DNA of 64,000 nt from Streptomyces sp. SA15 (GCF_002291145.1 NZ_NTGE01000213.1:1-64000), one strand, 5' to 3'. Numbered from the stretch's first letter, positions 24,604 to 33,330 are shown. Numbers and translations are program-made. Notes: generated from the letters alone by a model not told the origin.

Positions 24604-24936
24604 ATGCCCGGTCCCAGACGCCGTTCCGAGACCCCCCTCGCGACCTCACCCGCCCAGAACTCCGCCACGGACGTGGTCCGCTGGGCGACCTTCAGCTGCG
24701 CGCTCGTCCCCGTGGTACTCCTCTGGTTCGGCACCTCCCTCGCCGGCGCCGCCGGCACGGCCCTCGGTCTCGCCGCCGTCACCGCCGTCTGCCGTATCCT
24801 CCTGCGCCAGTCCGAGCGCGGCGCGGCCCGCCTGCTCGCCGAGGAGCGCCCCCCGCATCGCGGTCGCCATCACAGGACCGGAACGGGGGCTCACCGAGGC
24901 GGACGTCACACCGGGGGAAATACACCGGTCGGTTGA
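24604..24936 (+). CDS. Small hypothetical membrane protein upstream of adpA
   Basis: A protein of 110 residues with two predicted hydrophobic segments close together (FSCALVPVVLLWFGTSLAG and GTALGLAAVTAVCRILL, about residues 30-67). A polar N-terminus precedes them and the C-terminal tail is rich in Arg, His and Gly (RPPHRGRHHRTGTGAHRGGR). GGGAG lies 6 bp before the ATG. The C-terminal tail has weak codon bias and may be poorly conserved. No family is recognised. Confidence 0.65.
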   Translation: MPGPRRRSETPLATSPAQNSATDVVRWATFSCALVPVVLLWFGTSLAGAAGTALGLAAVTAVCRILLRQSERGAARLLAEERPPHRGRHHRTGTGAHRGGRHTGGNTPVG

Positions 24937-25314
24937 CCGGTTTTCTCGCCTGCGTCCGACTCTTTTCAGCCAACTTCCGGCACCGGCGTGTCCCCGGCCC
25001 GAACCACCCCCCAACCCGCGTTCCACCTGCACGGAAAGGGCCGCCGGGGGTCTGCGCACCCTACGTGGATTGGCCACTGCGACAAGGCGCACTTCCCTGC
25101 ACGGCCCACGAGTGCAACGCTTCGTGATCGAATGCTTCACGCCAAGTTGCCAAGTCGACAATGTGCCGGATGACGAACTGGTCTTCCCGGCACCACGGGA
25201 CGCAGTAGATTCGATCTTGACTGTCTTACGGCGGGGGACTCGTGCAGGACCGAGGGGAAACGTGCAGGAGCGACACAACCGAGGAGCCGCGACCACCGAG
25301 GGGGGCTTAGCAGT
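24937..25314. other. Long leader/promoter region of adpA
   Basis: No gene is seen in these 378 bases. The segment around 25115-25230 is less GC-rich than its surroundings and contains CTTGACTGTCTTACG at 25216-25230, a possible -35/-10 area. adpA genes are known for long leaders with several regulator sites, but I cannot assign any site from sequence alone. Confidence 0.45.
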
Positions 25315-26592
25315 ATGAGCCACGACTCCACTGCCGCGCCGGAAGCCGCGGCCCGGAAACTTTCCGGGCGACGCCGCAAGGAGATCGTCGCGGTGCTGCT
25401 GTTCAGCGGCGGCCCCATCTTCGAGAGTTCCATACCACTTTCGGTGTTCGGGATCGACCGCCAGGACGCCGGCGTGCCGCGCTACCGCTTGCTGGTGTGC
25501 GCCGGCGAGGAAGGCCCGCTGCGGACCACGGGGGGCCTGGAACTCACCGCACCGAATGGCCTGGAAGCGATCTCGCGAGCGGGCACGGTCGTCGTACCGG
25601 CCTGGCGTTCGATCACTTCTCCGCCACCGGAGGAGGCGCTCGACGCACTGCGCCGGGCGCACGAGGAAGGCGCCCGCATCGTCGGGCTGTGCACCGGCGC
25701 CTTCGTCCTCGCGGCGGCGGGCCTGCTGGACGGCCGCCCCGCGACAACGCACTGGATGTACGCGCCGACGCTGGCCAAGCGCTATCCGTCGGTGCACGTC
25801 GATCCGAGGGAGCTGTTCGTCGACGACGGCGATGTGCTGACGTCGGCGGGTACGGCGGCAGGGATCGACCTCTGTCTGCACATCGTGCGGACGGACCACG
25901 GCAACGAGGCGGCGGGCGCGCTGGCCCGACGCCTGGTGGTCCCCCCGCGCCGGTCGGGCGGCCAGGAGCGCTACCTCGATCGGTCTTTACCGGAGGAGAT
26001 CGGCGCCGACCCGCTCGCCGAGGTCGTCGCCTGGGCGCTGGAGCACCTTCACGAGCAGTTCGACGTGGAGACGCTGGCGGCGCGGGCGTACATGAGCCGC
26101 CGTACGTTCGACCGCCGGTTCCGGTCCCTGACGGGCAGCGCGCCGTTGCAGTGGCTGATCACGCAGCGGGTGCTGCAGGCGCAGCGGCTGCTGGAGACGT
26201 CGGACTACTCGGTGGACGAGGTCGCGGGCCGTTGCGGCTTCCGTTCGCCGGTGGCGCTGCGTGGGCATTTCCGCCGGCAGCTGGGGTCGTCGCCGGCGGC
26301 GTACCGGGCCGCGTACCGCGCGCGCAGGCCGCAGGGTGAGCGGCCGCCGACGGACGGTGACGGTACGGCGAGTCCGGTCGGGCCGACAGCGCATCAGGGC
26401 CAGGCGAGCGCACCGGCGCCCCTGCACCCCGAGGGCGGCCCGGTCCCGCTCCAGACCCGCCGCACGGCACCGCCGAGCCCGGTGGGGACGTCGGCGTCGC
26501 TGTCGTCGTCTTCGTCTTCGTCTTCGGAGAACGGCCGCGAGGCGTATGCGGGGAGCCGGGCGAGTCTGCCGGGGCAGCGCAGCGGGATGTGA
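25315..26592 (+). CDS. adpA: AdpA (BldH), central developmental regulator of the AraC/XylS family
   Basis: DNA-binding regulator of morphological differentiation and secondary metabolism. It has 425 residues: an N-terminal DJ-1/PfpI-like dimerisation domain (about 25-195, with IVGLCTGAFVLAAAGLLDGR) and an AraC-type pair of helix-turn-helices (about 235-335, with ARAYMSRRTFDRRFRSLTG and VAGRCGFRSPVALRGHFRRQ). A low-complexity tail includes a run of eight Ser. The linker contains the only TTA leucine codon I noticed in the window, at 25987-25989, so translation should depend on the bldA tRNA. The gene order before oligoribonuclease matches other streptomycetes. Confidence 0.96.
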   Translation: MSHDSTAAPEAAARKLSGRRRKEIVAVLLFSGGPIFESSIPLSVFGIDRQDAGVPRYRLLVCAGEEGPLRTTGGLELTAPNGLEAISRAGTVVVPAWRSITSPPPEEALDALRRAHEEGARIVGLCTGAFVLAAAGLLDGRPATTHWMYAPTLAKRYPSVHVDPRELFVDDGDVLTSAGTAAGIDLCLHIVRTDHGNEAAGALARRLVVPPRRSGGQERYLDRSLPEEIGADPLAEVVAWALEHLHEQFDVETLAARAYMSRRTFDRRFRSLTGSAPLQWLITQRVLQAQRLLETSDYSVDEVAGRCGFRSPVALRGHFRRQLGSSPAAYRAAYRARRPQGERPPTDGDGTASPVGPTAHQGQASAPAPLHPEGGPVPLQTRRTAPPSPVGTSASLSSSSSSSSENGREAYAGSRASLPGQRSGM

Positions 26593-26949
26593 CGGCTGGG
26601 ACGGGTGGGGGCGAGCGCGGGGCCCGCGGCGAAGCCGCTGATGATGCAGCTCGCCCCCGCCGCCCCTACCCGTCCCATCACCAGGGGCTCCGCCCCTTCG
26701 ACCCCGCCAGGGGCTCCGCCCCGGACCCCGGCGGGGACTGCGTCCCCTGCACCCCTCGCGGGGCTCCGCCCCGGACCCCATCGGCCTGAACGGCCTCGTC
26801 CTCAAACGCCGGACGGGCTGAGTTGTGGTGCACCTCTCTGCCAACCGAGTCGGGTGGTGGGTGGGCACAGGCCGGGGTCCAGGGGGGCGGAGCCCCCTGG
26901 CGTCAACGCCGGGGACCCCAAAAACGGACGTCAGCCGTAGGGTGGTCGC
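26593..26949. repeat. Intergenic region rich in Streptomyces dispersed repeats
   Basis: No gene is seen here. GGGGCTCCGCCCC occurs at 26684, 26710 and 26760, and a reverse-type copy (GGGGCGGAGCCCCC) lies near 26884. The phrase CTCAAACGCCGGACGGGCTG lies at 26801-26820. Both phrases are familiar from intergenic regions across the genus. The ribosome binding site of ornA is in the last bases. Confidence 0.7.
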
Positions 26950-27552
26950 ATGAACGATCGCATGGTGTGGATCGACTGCGAGATGACCGGCCTCTCGCTG
27001 TCCGACGACGCGCTCATCGAGGTGGCCGCCCTCGTCACCGACTCCGAGCTGAACATCCTCGGCGACGGTATCGACATCGTCATCCGCCCGCCGGACCGGG
27101 CGCTGGAGACGATGCCGGAAGTGGTGCGTCAGATGCACACCGCGTCCGGACTGCTCGCGGCGCTGCCCGGCGGCACGACGCTCGCCGACGCCGAGGAGCA
27201 GGTCCTGGCGTACGTACGGGAGCACGTGAAGGAACCCGGCAGGGCCCCGCTGTGCGGCAACTCGGTCGGCACGGACCGCGGTTTCCTCCTCCGCGACATG
27301 CCGACCCTCGAGGACTACCTGCACTACCGGATCGTCGACGTGTCGAGCATCAAGGAGCTCGCCCGGCGCTGGTACCCGCGGGCGTACTTCAACAGCCCCG
27401 AGAAGAACGGCAACCACCGCGCCCTCGCCGACATCCGCGAGTCCATCGCGGAACTCCGCTACTACCGCGAGGCGATCTTCGTACCGCAGCCGGGCCCCGA
27501 CTCCGACACCGCGAAGACGATCGCCGCGAAGTACGTCCTGCCGGTGCAGTAG
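26950..27552 (+). CDS. ornA: Oligoribonuclease
   Basis: 3'-5' exoribonuclease degrading 2-5 nt RNAs, including pGpG from c-di-GMP breakdown. It has 200 residues, and all DEDDh motifs are present: VWIDCEMTGLSL, GNSVGTDRGFLLRDM, YRIVDVSSIKELARRW and NGNHRALADIRESI. It is transcribed alone behind the repeat-rich region and next to adpA as in other streptomycetes, where ornA loss impairs development. The c-di-GMP protein at 56187 could feed pGpG to it. Confidence 0.96.
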   Translation: MNDRMVWIDCEMTGLSLSDDALIEVAALVTDSELNILGDGIDIVIRPPDRALETMPEVVRQMHTASGLLAALPGGTTLADAEEQVLAYVREHVKEPGRAPLCGNSVGTDRGFLLRDMPTLEDYLHYRIVDVSSIKELARRWYPRAYFNSPEKNGNHRALADIRESIAELRYYREAIFVPQPGPDSDTAKTIAAKYVLPVQ

Positions 27553-27662
27553 GCCAGGTCAGGGGGCGGGCGAAGGGAGCGCCGCAAAAGCCTGGCGCGA
27601 GCACCCCTTCGGACCCTGTACACTTTTTCTCGGCCGGTCGGGGACAACCCAGCACCGGTCGT

Positions 27663-27736
27663 GGTGGGTGTAGCTCAGCTGGTAGAGCACCTGGTTGTGG
27701 TCCAGGATGCCGCGGGTTCAAGTCCCGTCACTCACC
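27663..27736 (+). tRNA. tRNA-His (anticodon GTG)
   Basis: A cloverleaf fits: acceptor GTGGGTG with CACTCAC, D arm AGCTCAGCTGGTAGAGCAC, anticodon stem CCTGG/CCAGG with loop TTGTGGT, and T arm GCGGG-TTCAAGT-CCCGT. The extra G at position -1 opposite C73, typical of tRNA-His, is encoded at 27663. CCA is not encoded. Confidence 0.97.
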
Positions 27737-27742
27737 CTGGTT

Positions 27743-27782
27743 CTTCGGCCGGTGACCTTGGCGACAAGGTCACCGGCCGAAG
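27743..27782 (+). terminator. Terminator after tRNA-His
   Basis: A perfect 18-bp inverted repeat (CTTCGGCCGGTGACCTTG and its complement) around GCGA. Confidence 0.92.
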
Positions 27783-27881
27783 TCGTGTCAGAAGGCGAAT
27801 CAAGAGCCTCAGTACCATCGGCCACCTGGCCGATCCCTCCTGGGGCCGGCCCCAGCCAAGCCGATCCGGAAGGACCGAGAC

Positions 27882-28172
27882 GTGATCATCTTCGGCACCA
27901 AGGGATACCTGTACCAACTCGCGATACTGACGCTGGTGTGCGGCCAGTGCGGTAACCCCGCCGCGCACACGCTCAGGAAGCGTGTCACGAAGTTCACGCT
28001 GTTCTTCATCCCTCTGTTCCCGATCTCGACGAAGTACGCGACGCAGTGCACCTTCTGCGGCGCGGAGCACAAGGTGACCAAGGAACAGGCGGAGCAGTTG
28101 CAGGCGCAGGCCGCGCGCGGCCAGGGCGGTCAGCAGTACGGGCAGCCGCAGCAGCAGCCGTACCAGTCCTGA
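27882..28172 (+). CDS. Zinc-ribbon protein, unknown function
   Basis: A protein of 96 residues. Two CxxC pairs (CGQCGN near residue 20, CTFCGAEH near residue 54) form a split zinc ribbon and flank a hydrophobic stretch (FTLFFIPLFPISTKYATQ) that may lie at the membrane. The Gln/Gly-rich tail (QQYGQPQQQPYQS) is unordered. The C-x2-C, hydrophobic, C-x2-C layout recalls LITAF-like or zinc-ribbon_15 small proteins. The start ATG is not the only choice (GTG 27882 lies at the same position), but GGAAGGA precedes it. The stop codon begins an 8-bp tandem array. Confidence 0.82.
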   Translation: MIIFGTKGYLYQLAILTLVCGQCGNPAAHTLRKRVTKFTLFFIPLFPISTKYATQCTFCGAEHKVTKEQAEQLQAQAARGQGGQQYGQPQQQPYQS

Positions 28173-28222
28173 GCTCCTGAGCTCCTGAGCTCCTGAGCTC
28201 CTGAGCTCCTGAGCTCCTGAGC
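28170..28222. repeat. 8-bp microsatellite directly at a stop codon
   Basis: About six and a half perfect tandem copies of TGAGCTCC. The first TGA is the stop of the zinc-ribbon gene; the later units place TGA in all three frames. Confidence 0.93.
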
Positions 28223-28296
28223 GGCGTCTCCCCCCGACCTATATGTAACGGCGTATTGTCACCTTATGAGCCGTTCGTGAGGTTGGGAGGCTCGTC

Positions 28297-28578
28297 ATGC
28301 GGTCCCGGCGGATTCCCCGGTGGCGGCTGCTGACGTGGGTGATCCTCGCGTTCAATCTGGCGATGCTGCTGTGGCTCGTGATCGCCCTCGACGAGGCGAG
28401 CGAGAGGTGTGTCGGGGAGCTGTGCCGGGACGTCAACGATCCGGGTTCCACCCTCGGTGCCTGGCTGGTGATCTTCTTCTGGCTGACGGGCGTCGTGCTG
28501 CTGGGCGTCGCCTGGCTGGTCACCCACCGCACCGAGCGGCCGGGGCCGCGGCACCGCAGAGGCCGGCACCGGCACTGA
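28297..28578 (+). CDS. Small two-helix membrane protein, unknown function
   Basis: A protein of 93 residues with two hydrophobic segments (LLTWVILAFNLAMLLWLVIA, residues 10-29, and LVIFFWLTGVVLLGVAWLV, about 56-74). The short loop between them contains two cysteines (RCVGELC) and would be outside if the basic N-terminus is inside. The tail is rich in Arg and His. The start has a GGGAGG ribosome binding site. It is convergent with cebR. No family is recognised beyond small Streptomyces membrane proteins. Confidence 0.75.
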   Translation: MRSRRIPRWRLLTWVILAFNLAMLLWLVIALDEASERCVGELCRDVNDPGSTLGAWLVIFFWLTGVVLLGVAWLVTHRTERPGPRHRRGRHRH

Positions 28579-28590
28579 CGCCGGCCGGGG

Positions 28591-29646
28591 TCAGGACGAC
28601 GTCCGCGGCACCAGCTTCGTCGCCAGCACCACCTGCCGCCGCTCCAGCTCCCGGGACACCGTCGGACGGCGGTCCGCGATCTCCGACAGCAGCAGGTCGA
28701 TCATTCTGCGGCCCATCTCCTCGATGGGCTGGCGGACGCTGGTGAGCGGCGGATCCATGTGGCGGGCGATGGCGGAGTCGTCGTAGCCGACCAGCGCCAC
28801 GTCGTCGGGGATACGGCGGCCCGCCTCGCGCAGGACCTGGCGGGCGCCGGCCGCCATCACGTCCGAGCCCGCGAAGACCGCGTCCAGGTCGGGTCGGCGG
28901 GCCAGCAGGGTCGTCATCGCGCGACGGCCGCCCTCCTCGGTGAAGTCGCCGGGCTCGATCAGCTGCTCGTCCACCGCGTGCCCCGCGTCGAGCAGGGCGT
29001 CGCGGTAGCCGTCGACGCGCCGCTGGGCGCCGTAGACGTCGAGGCGGCCGGTGATGTGGGCGACCGCCCGGCAGCCTCGGGCCAGCAGGTGCTCGACCGC
29101 CGAGCGGCCGCCGCCGTAGTTGTCGGAGTCCACCGAGGGGAGCGTTTCCGCGGCCGACCTCGGGCCGCTGATCACGGCCGGGATCTCCAGCTGGGCGAGG
29201 AGGTCGGGGAGGGGGTCGTCGGCGTGGACGGACACCAGCAGGACGCCGTCCACCCGGTGCGCGGCCAAGTACTGGGCCAGCCTCTGCCGTTCGCGGTCAC
29301 TGCCCGCGAAGATCAGCAGCAACTGCATCTCGGTCTCGGAGATCTCCGCGCCGACGCCCTTGAGCATGTCCGAGAAGTACGGCTCGGCGAAGAAGCGGGT
29401 CTCCGGCTCGGGGACGACGAGGGCGATCGCGTCCGTGCGGTTGGCGGCCAGGGCGCGTGCGGCCGTGTTGGGGACGTAGCCGAGCTCGGCGACCGCCGCC
29501 TCCACCGCCGCGCGGGTCGCGTCGCTGACCCGGGGCGAGCCGTTGATCACCCGGGAGACGGTGCCGCGCCCGACGCCCGCCCGTGCCGCCACCTCTTCGA
29601 GTGTGGGCCGGCCACCGCTCCGGCCCCGCGCTCCGTGGCTCACCAT
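28591..29646 (-). CDS. cebR: CebR, LacI-family repressor of cello-oligosaccharide uptake
   Basis: A 351-residue LacI/GalR repressor. The helix-turn-helix is at residues 15-41 (TLEEVAARAGVGRGTVSRVIN), followed by the hinge helix with ARALAANR and a periplasmic-binding-like effector domain (DGVLLVSVHADDPLP; VDSDNYGGGRSAVEHLL; VFAGSDVMAAGARQVLREAG; VGYDDSAIARHMDPPLTSVRQP). It is divergent from cebEFG, and a perfect CebR box lies near cebE. In related species cellobiose or cellotriose releases CebR. The neighbouring importer and GH1 enzyme make the assignment firm, while the exact inducer is inferred. Confidence 0.93.
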   Translation of the reverse strand: MVSHGARGRSGGRPTLEEVAARAGVGRGTVSRVINGSPRVSDATRAAVEAAVAELGYVPNTAARALAANRTDAIALVVPEPETRFFAEPYFSDMLKGVGAEISETEMQLLLIFAGSDRERQRLAQYLAAHRVDGVLLVSVHADDPLPDLLAQLEIPAVISGPRSAAETLPSVDSDNYGGGRSAVEHLLARGCRAVAHITGRLDVYGAQRRVDGYRDALLDAGHAVDEQLIEPGDFTEEGGRRAMTTLLARRPDLDAVFAGSDVMAAGARQVLREAGRRIPDDVALVGYDDSAIARHMDPPLTSVRQPIEEMGRRMIDLLLSEIADRRPTVSRELERRQVVLATKLVPRTSS

Positions 29647-29849
29647 GGGCTCCGCCCTCTCGTCGACCCGTACGTTGGCCTGGAATCTAACAGTCCTGTC
29701 GGAGGCGACCGGGGCCCTGGTGGGCTCCGGCCTGCCGGGGACTGTTTCCGCAGGAGGGCCGCAAGAGGCCCCTGCGGCTGGCTGGATCGTTACCCCCTGG
29801 TTCCAGTTAACAGCCCGATAACTGAACGCATCTCTGCGCCCCTAGTCCC

Positions 29850-29878
29850 TTGACACCCCCGCTCGGACCGACGAACCT
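29850..29878 (+). promoter_or_regulatory. Probable cebE promoter
   Basis: TTGACA (29850-29855), 17 bp, then GAACCT (29873-29878). The CebR box begins 16 bp after the -10 element, a typical roadblock position. Confidence 0.55.
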
Positions 29879-29893
29879 TCAACACATCACAAG

Positions 29894-29907
29894 TGGGAGC
29901 GCTCCCA
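29894..29907. promoter_or_regulatory. CebR operator in the cebE leader
   Basis: The perfect 14-bp palindrome TGGGAGCGCTCCCA, the known CebR site, lies 117 bp before the cebE start. The rest of the 377-bp divergent region shows no gene and no second perfect box. Confidence 0.93.
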
Positions 29908-30023
29908 CGGTACCTGACACATACACAACCCGCACGTTCCCCGCCCGAGCCGCAGCAAGAACTAACGGGCCCAACAACGCAGTTGGCCGGGGGGTCGGCA
30001 CGTCAGGGCAACAGGAGGACGCA

Positions 30024-31349
30024 ATGCGAGCACGCAACCGAACCGCCCGCAAGGCGATGGTCCTCGCGGCCGTCGCGTCGCTGGGCGCCGGGCTGCTGGC
30101 CGGCTGTGCCGACGACGGCGGAGACGACGACTCCGACTCGTCGTCGGGTGGCGGCGGCGGCAAGACCACGATCACGCTGGGACTCTTCGGTACGCAGGGC
30201 TTCAAGGAAGCCGGACTCTACACCGAGTACGAGAAGCTCAACCCGGACATCAAGATCGCCGAGAACGTCGTGGAGCGGAACGAGAACTACTACCCGGCTC
30301 TCGTCAACCACCTCACCACCAACAGCGGCCTCCAGGACATCCAGGCCGTCGAGGTCGGCAACATCGCCGAGGTCGTGAACACCCAGGCCGCCAAGCTGAT
30401 GGACCTGTCCAAGGTCGAGGGCGTCAAGTCGAGCAACTGGCTCGACTGGAAGTGGAAGCAGGCCACCACCAAGGACGGCCAGACCATCGGCGTCGGTACC
30501 GACGTCGGCCCGATGGCCATCTGCTATCGCAAGGACCTGTTCGAGCAGGCCGGTCTGCCGTCCGACCGTGAGGAGGTCGGCAAGCTGTGGGCGGGCAGCT
30601 GGGAGAAGTTCGTCGAGGTGGGCAAGGACTACCAGGCGAAGGCACCCAAGGGCACCACCTTCCTGGACTCCCCCGGTGGTCTGCTGAACGCCATCGTCAG
30701 CGGTGAGAGCGAGAAGTTCTACGACGCCTCCGGCGAGGTCATCTACAAGACGAACCCGGCCATCAAGGCCGCCTTCGACCTGACCGCGCAGGCCGCCGAG
30801 GACGGGCTGATCGGCAATCAGACGCAGTTCCAGCCCGCCTGGGACACGACGATCGCCAACAGCAAGTTCGCCGCGATGTCCTGCCCGCCGTGGATGCTCG
30901 GCTACATCAAGGGCAAGTCGAAGCCCGAGGCGGCCGGCAAGTGGGACGTGGCCACGTCGCCCAAGCCCGGCAACTGGGGCGGCACCTTCCTCGCGGTGCC
31001 GAAGTCCGGCAAGAACACCGAGGAGGCGGCGAAGCTGGCCGCGTGGCTGACCGCGCCCGAGCAGCAGGCCAAGCTGTTCGCCAAGCAGGGCAGCTTCCCG
31101 AGCGCCCCGGCCGCCTACGACCTGCCGCAGGTCACCGGCGCGAAGAACACCATGACCGGTGACGCCCCGATCGGCACGATCTTCGCCGCGGCCGCCCAGC
31201 AGATTCCGGCCCAGGTGATCGGCCCGAAGGACCAGATCATCCAGCAGGGTCTGACCGACAACGGCGTGATCCTGGTCACCCAGGGCAAGTCGGCGGAAGA
31301 GGCCTGGAACACGGCCACCAAGACCATCGACAACAACCTGGAGAAGTGA
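30024..31349 (+). CDS. cebE: CebE, cello-oligosaccharide-binding lipoprotein
   Basis: Extracytoplasmic solute-binding protein of a CUT1 sugar ABC importer. It has 441 residues. The basic N-terminus and hydrophobic core end in the lipobox LLAGC (Cys28), followed by an acidic and Gly linker (GGDDDSDSSSGGGGG) and a type 1 binding fold with ITLGLFGTQGFKE and LGYIKGKSKPEAAGKWDVA. Start ATG 30024 has AGGAGGA in front; the longer open frame to 29850 crosses the promoter and operator and is rejected. CebF follows 5 bp after the stop. ATP is probably supplied by the shared ATPase MsiK, not encoded here. Confidence 0.94.
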   Translation: MRARNRTARKAMVLAAVASLGAGLLAGCADDGGDDDSDSSSGGGGGKTTITLGLFGTQGFKEAGLYTEYEKLNPDIKIAENVVERNENYYPALVNHLTTNSGLQDIQAVEVGNIAEVVNTQAAKLMDLSKVEGVKSSNWLDWKWKQATTKDGQTIGVGTDVGPMAICYRKDLFEQAGLPSDREEVGKLWAGSWEKFVEVGKDYQAKAPKGTTFLDSPGGLLNAIVSGESEKFYDASGEVIYKTNPAIKAAFDLTAQAAEDGLIGNQTQFQPAWDTTIANSKFAAMSCPPWMLGYIKGKSKPEAAGKWDVATSPKPGNWGGTFLAVPKSGKNTEEAAKLAAWLTAPEQQAKLFAKQGSFPSAPAAYDLPQVTGAKNTMTGDAPIGTIFAAAAQQIPAQVIGPKDQIIQQGLTDNGVILVTQGKSAEEAWNTATKTIDNNLEK

Positions 31350-31354
31350 CCGGT

Positions 31355-32368
31355 ATGGCCACCCGGCACGACACCGCCGCGCCCCCCGCCAAGGAGGGGG
31401 GCGCGGCCCCGGGCCGCCCGAGCGTCGCCGTGCCCACCGAGGCCGACAAGCGCCGCCGGGCCCGGCTCTCCCGCCGCTGGCAGCGGGACATGCGCTGGAG
31501 CCCGTACGCGTTCGTCTCGCCGTTCTTCCTGCTGTTTCTCGCGTTCGGCCTGTTCCCGCTGATCTACACCGGCTGGGCCTCGCTGCACACGGTGGAGATG
31601 ACCGCGCCCACCGACATGGAGTGGGCGGGCCTGCGCAACTACACCCGGATCTTCGACGACGACTTCTTCTGGAACGCGGCGAAGAACACCCTGACCATCG
31701 GCATCATCTCCACGGTCCCGCAGCTGCTGATGGCCATGGGCATCGCCCACATCCTCAACTACAAGCTGCGCGCCTCGACCTTCTACCGGGTCATGATGCT
31801 CGCGCCGTACGCGACGTCGATCGCCGCCGCCTCCCTGGTGTTCGTGCTGCTCTTCGGCCGCGATTACGGCATGATCAACTGGGCGCTGGGTGCCGTCGGC
31901 ATCGACAACATCGACTGGCAGAACGACAAGTGGGCCTCCCAGATCGCCGTCTCGTCGATCGTGATCTGGCGCTGGACGGGCTACAACGCGCTGATCTACC
32001 TGGCCGCGATGCAGGCGATCCCGCAGGACCTGTACGAGTCGGCGGCCCTGGACGGGGCCAACCGCTGGCAGCAGTTCTTCCATGTCACCCTGCCGTCGCT
32101 GCGCCCGACGATCCTGTTCACCTGTGTCGTGTCGACCATCGGTGCCTCCCAGCTCTTCGGCGAACCCCTGCTGTTCGACGCGAACAAGGGCACCTCGGGC
32201 GGCTCCCAACACCAGTTCCAGACGCTCGGCCTGTACCTGTACGAGCAGGGCTGGGTCAACCAGCACCTGGGCCGCGCCTCGGCGATCGCCTGGACGATGT
32301 TCCTGATCCTCATCGTGATCGGGATCGTCAACTACGTCATCTCGCGCCGGCTGCGCGCCAGTAGTTAG
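31355..32368 (+). CDS. cebF: CebF, sugar ABC permease (MalF type)
   Basis: An inner-membrane permease of 337 residues with six transmembrane segments, starting with YAFVSPFFLLFLAFGLFP after a long basic Ala/Pro-rich N-terminus. The EAA loop that contacts the ATPase is YESAALDGANRWQQFFHVTL (about residues 228-247). ATG 31355 with GGAGAAG upstream is preferred over a GTG overlapping the cebE stop. Transports cellobiose and cellotriose with CebG and CebE, judged from locus context. Confidence 0.94.
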   Translation: MATRHDTAAPPAKEGGAAPGRPSVAVPTEADKRRRARLSRRWQRDMRWSPYAFVSPFFLLFLAFGLFPLIYTGWASLHTVEMTAPTDMEWAGLRNYTRIFDDDFFWNAAKNTLTIGIISTVPQLLMAMGIAHILNYKLRASTFYRVMMLAPYATSIAAASLVFVLLFGRDYGMINWALGAVGIDNIDWQNDKWASQIAVSSIVIWRWTGYNALIYLAAMQAIPQDLYESAALDGANRWQQFFHVTLPSLRPTILFTCVVSTIGASQLFGEPLLFDANKGTSGGSQHQFQTLGLYLYEQGWVNQHLGRASAIAWTMFLILIVIGIVNYVISRRLRASS

Positions 32369-32379
32369 GAGACCCGGCC

Positions 32380-33282
32380 GTGACGACGACACTGACCCCG
32401 GTGGACACGCCCGAACCCAAGCCGAAGCGTGTACGGCGCCCCAAGTCGGCCCGCGCGGGCGGGCAGATGCATGCCGGTCCGATCGCGTACATCATCCTCG
32501 CCCTGTTCACCGTCGGCTCGCTGTTCCCGCTGGTGTGGACGGCGATCGCCGCATCCCGCGACACCCAGCGTCTGGCGCAGTCGCCGCCGCCGTTCTGGTT
32601 CGGCTCCAACCTCTTCGACAACCTCGAGATCGCGTGGAAGGACGCCAACCTGGGCGAGGCGTTCATCAACACCACGTTCGTGGCGGGGGTGTCGGCGCTG
32701 ACCATCGTGTTCCTGTCGACGATCGCCGGGTTCGCCTTCGCCAAGCTCCGCTTCAAGGGCCGCGGCGCGATGATGCTGATCGTGATCGGCACCATGATGG
32801 TGCCGCCCCAGCTCAGCGTGATCCCGCTGTACATGATGGTCGCCGAGCTCGGCTGGACCGACCAGCTGAAGGCCGTCATCTTCCCGTCGCTGGTGAGCGC
32901 GTTCGGGGTGTTCTTCATGCGGCAGTACCTGATCCAGGCGCTGCCGGACGAGATCATCGAGGCGGCCCGGGTGGACGGCGCGAGCAGCTGGCGGGTGGTG
33001 TGGCACGTGGTCTTCCCGGCCGCGCGGCCCGCGATGGCCGTCCTGGGCATGCTGATGTTCGTCCAGACGTGGAACGACTTCCTGTGGCCGTTCCTGGTCC
33101 TGACCCAGACCGGCAGCCCGACCGTCCAGGTCGCGGTCGCGGGCCTCGGCCGGGGCTTCACGCCCGACCAGTCGCTGATCATGGCGGGCGCGCTGCTGGG
33201 CACACTGCCGCTGCTGCTCGTCTTCGCCATCTTCGGCAAGCAGATCGTGGGCGGCATCATGCAGGGGGCCGTCAAGGGCTGA
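32380..33282 (+). CDS. cebG: CebG, sugar ABC permease (MalG type)
   Basis: A permease of 300 residues with six transmembrane segments (first IAYIILALFTVGSLFPLVW). The EAA loop is IEAARVDGASSWRVVWHVVF. Start GTG 32380 with TAGGAG in front, 11 bp after cebF. Partner of CebF in the same importer. A short 12-bp repeat follows the gene and leads into the bglC operator region. Confidence 0.94.
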   Translation: MTTTLTPVDTPEPKPKRVRRPKSARAGGQMHAGPIAYIILALFTVGSLFPLVWTAIAASRDTQRLAQSPPPFWFGSNLFDNLEIAWKDANLGEAFINTTFVAGVSALTIVFLSTIAGFAFAKLRFKGRGAMMLIVIGTMMVPPQLSVIPLYMMVAELGWTDQLKAVIFPSLVSAFGVFFMRQYLIQALPDEIIEAARVDGASSWRVVWHVVFPAARPAMAVLGMLMFVQTWNDFLWPFLVLTQTGSPTVQVAVAGLGRGFTPDQSLIMAGALLGTLPLLLVFAIFGKQIVGGIMQGAVKG

Positions 33283-33290
33283 CGCCCCGC

Positions 33291-33330
33291 GCTCGCTCCG
33301 ATGCTCGCTCTGATGCTCGCTCTGATGCTC
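33291..33330. repeat. Short 12-bp tandem repeat between cebG and bglC
   Basis: Three units of GCTCGCTCTGAT (one mismatch in the first) plus a partial GCTC, starting 8 bp after the cebG stop. Confidence 0.8.

Noticed and set aside
28170..28222. Possible CRISPR array
   Set aside because: The units are 8 bp, directly adjoining and without spacers; it is a microsatellite. No other direct repeats with spacers were seen.
29850..30023. N-terminal extension of CebE
   Set aside because: The extension would cross the probable promoter and the perfect CebR box; ATG 30024 has AGGAGGA and starts a lipoprotein signal.
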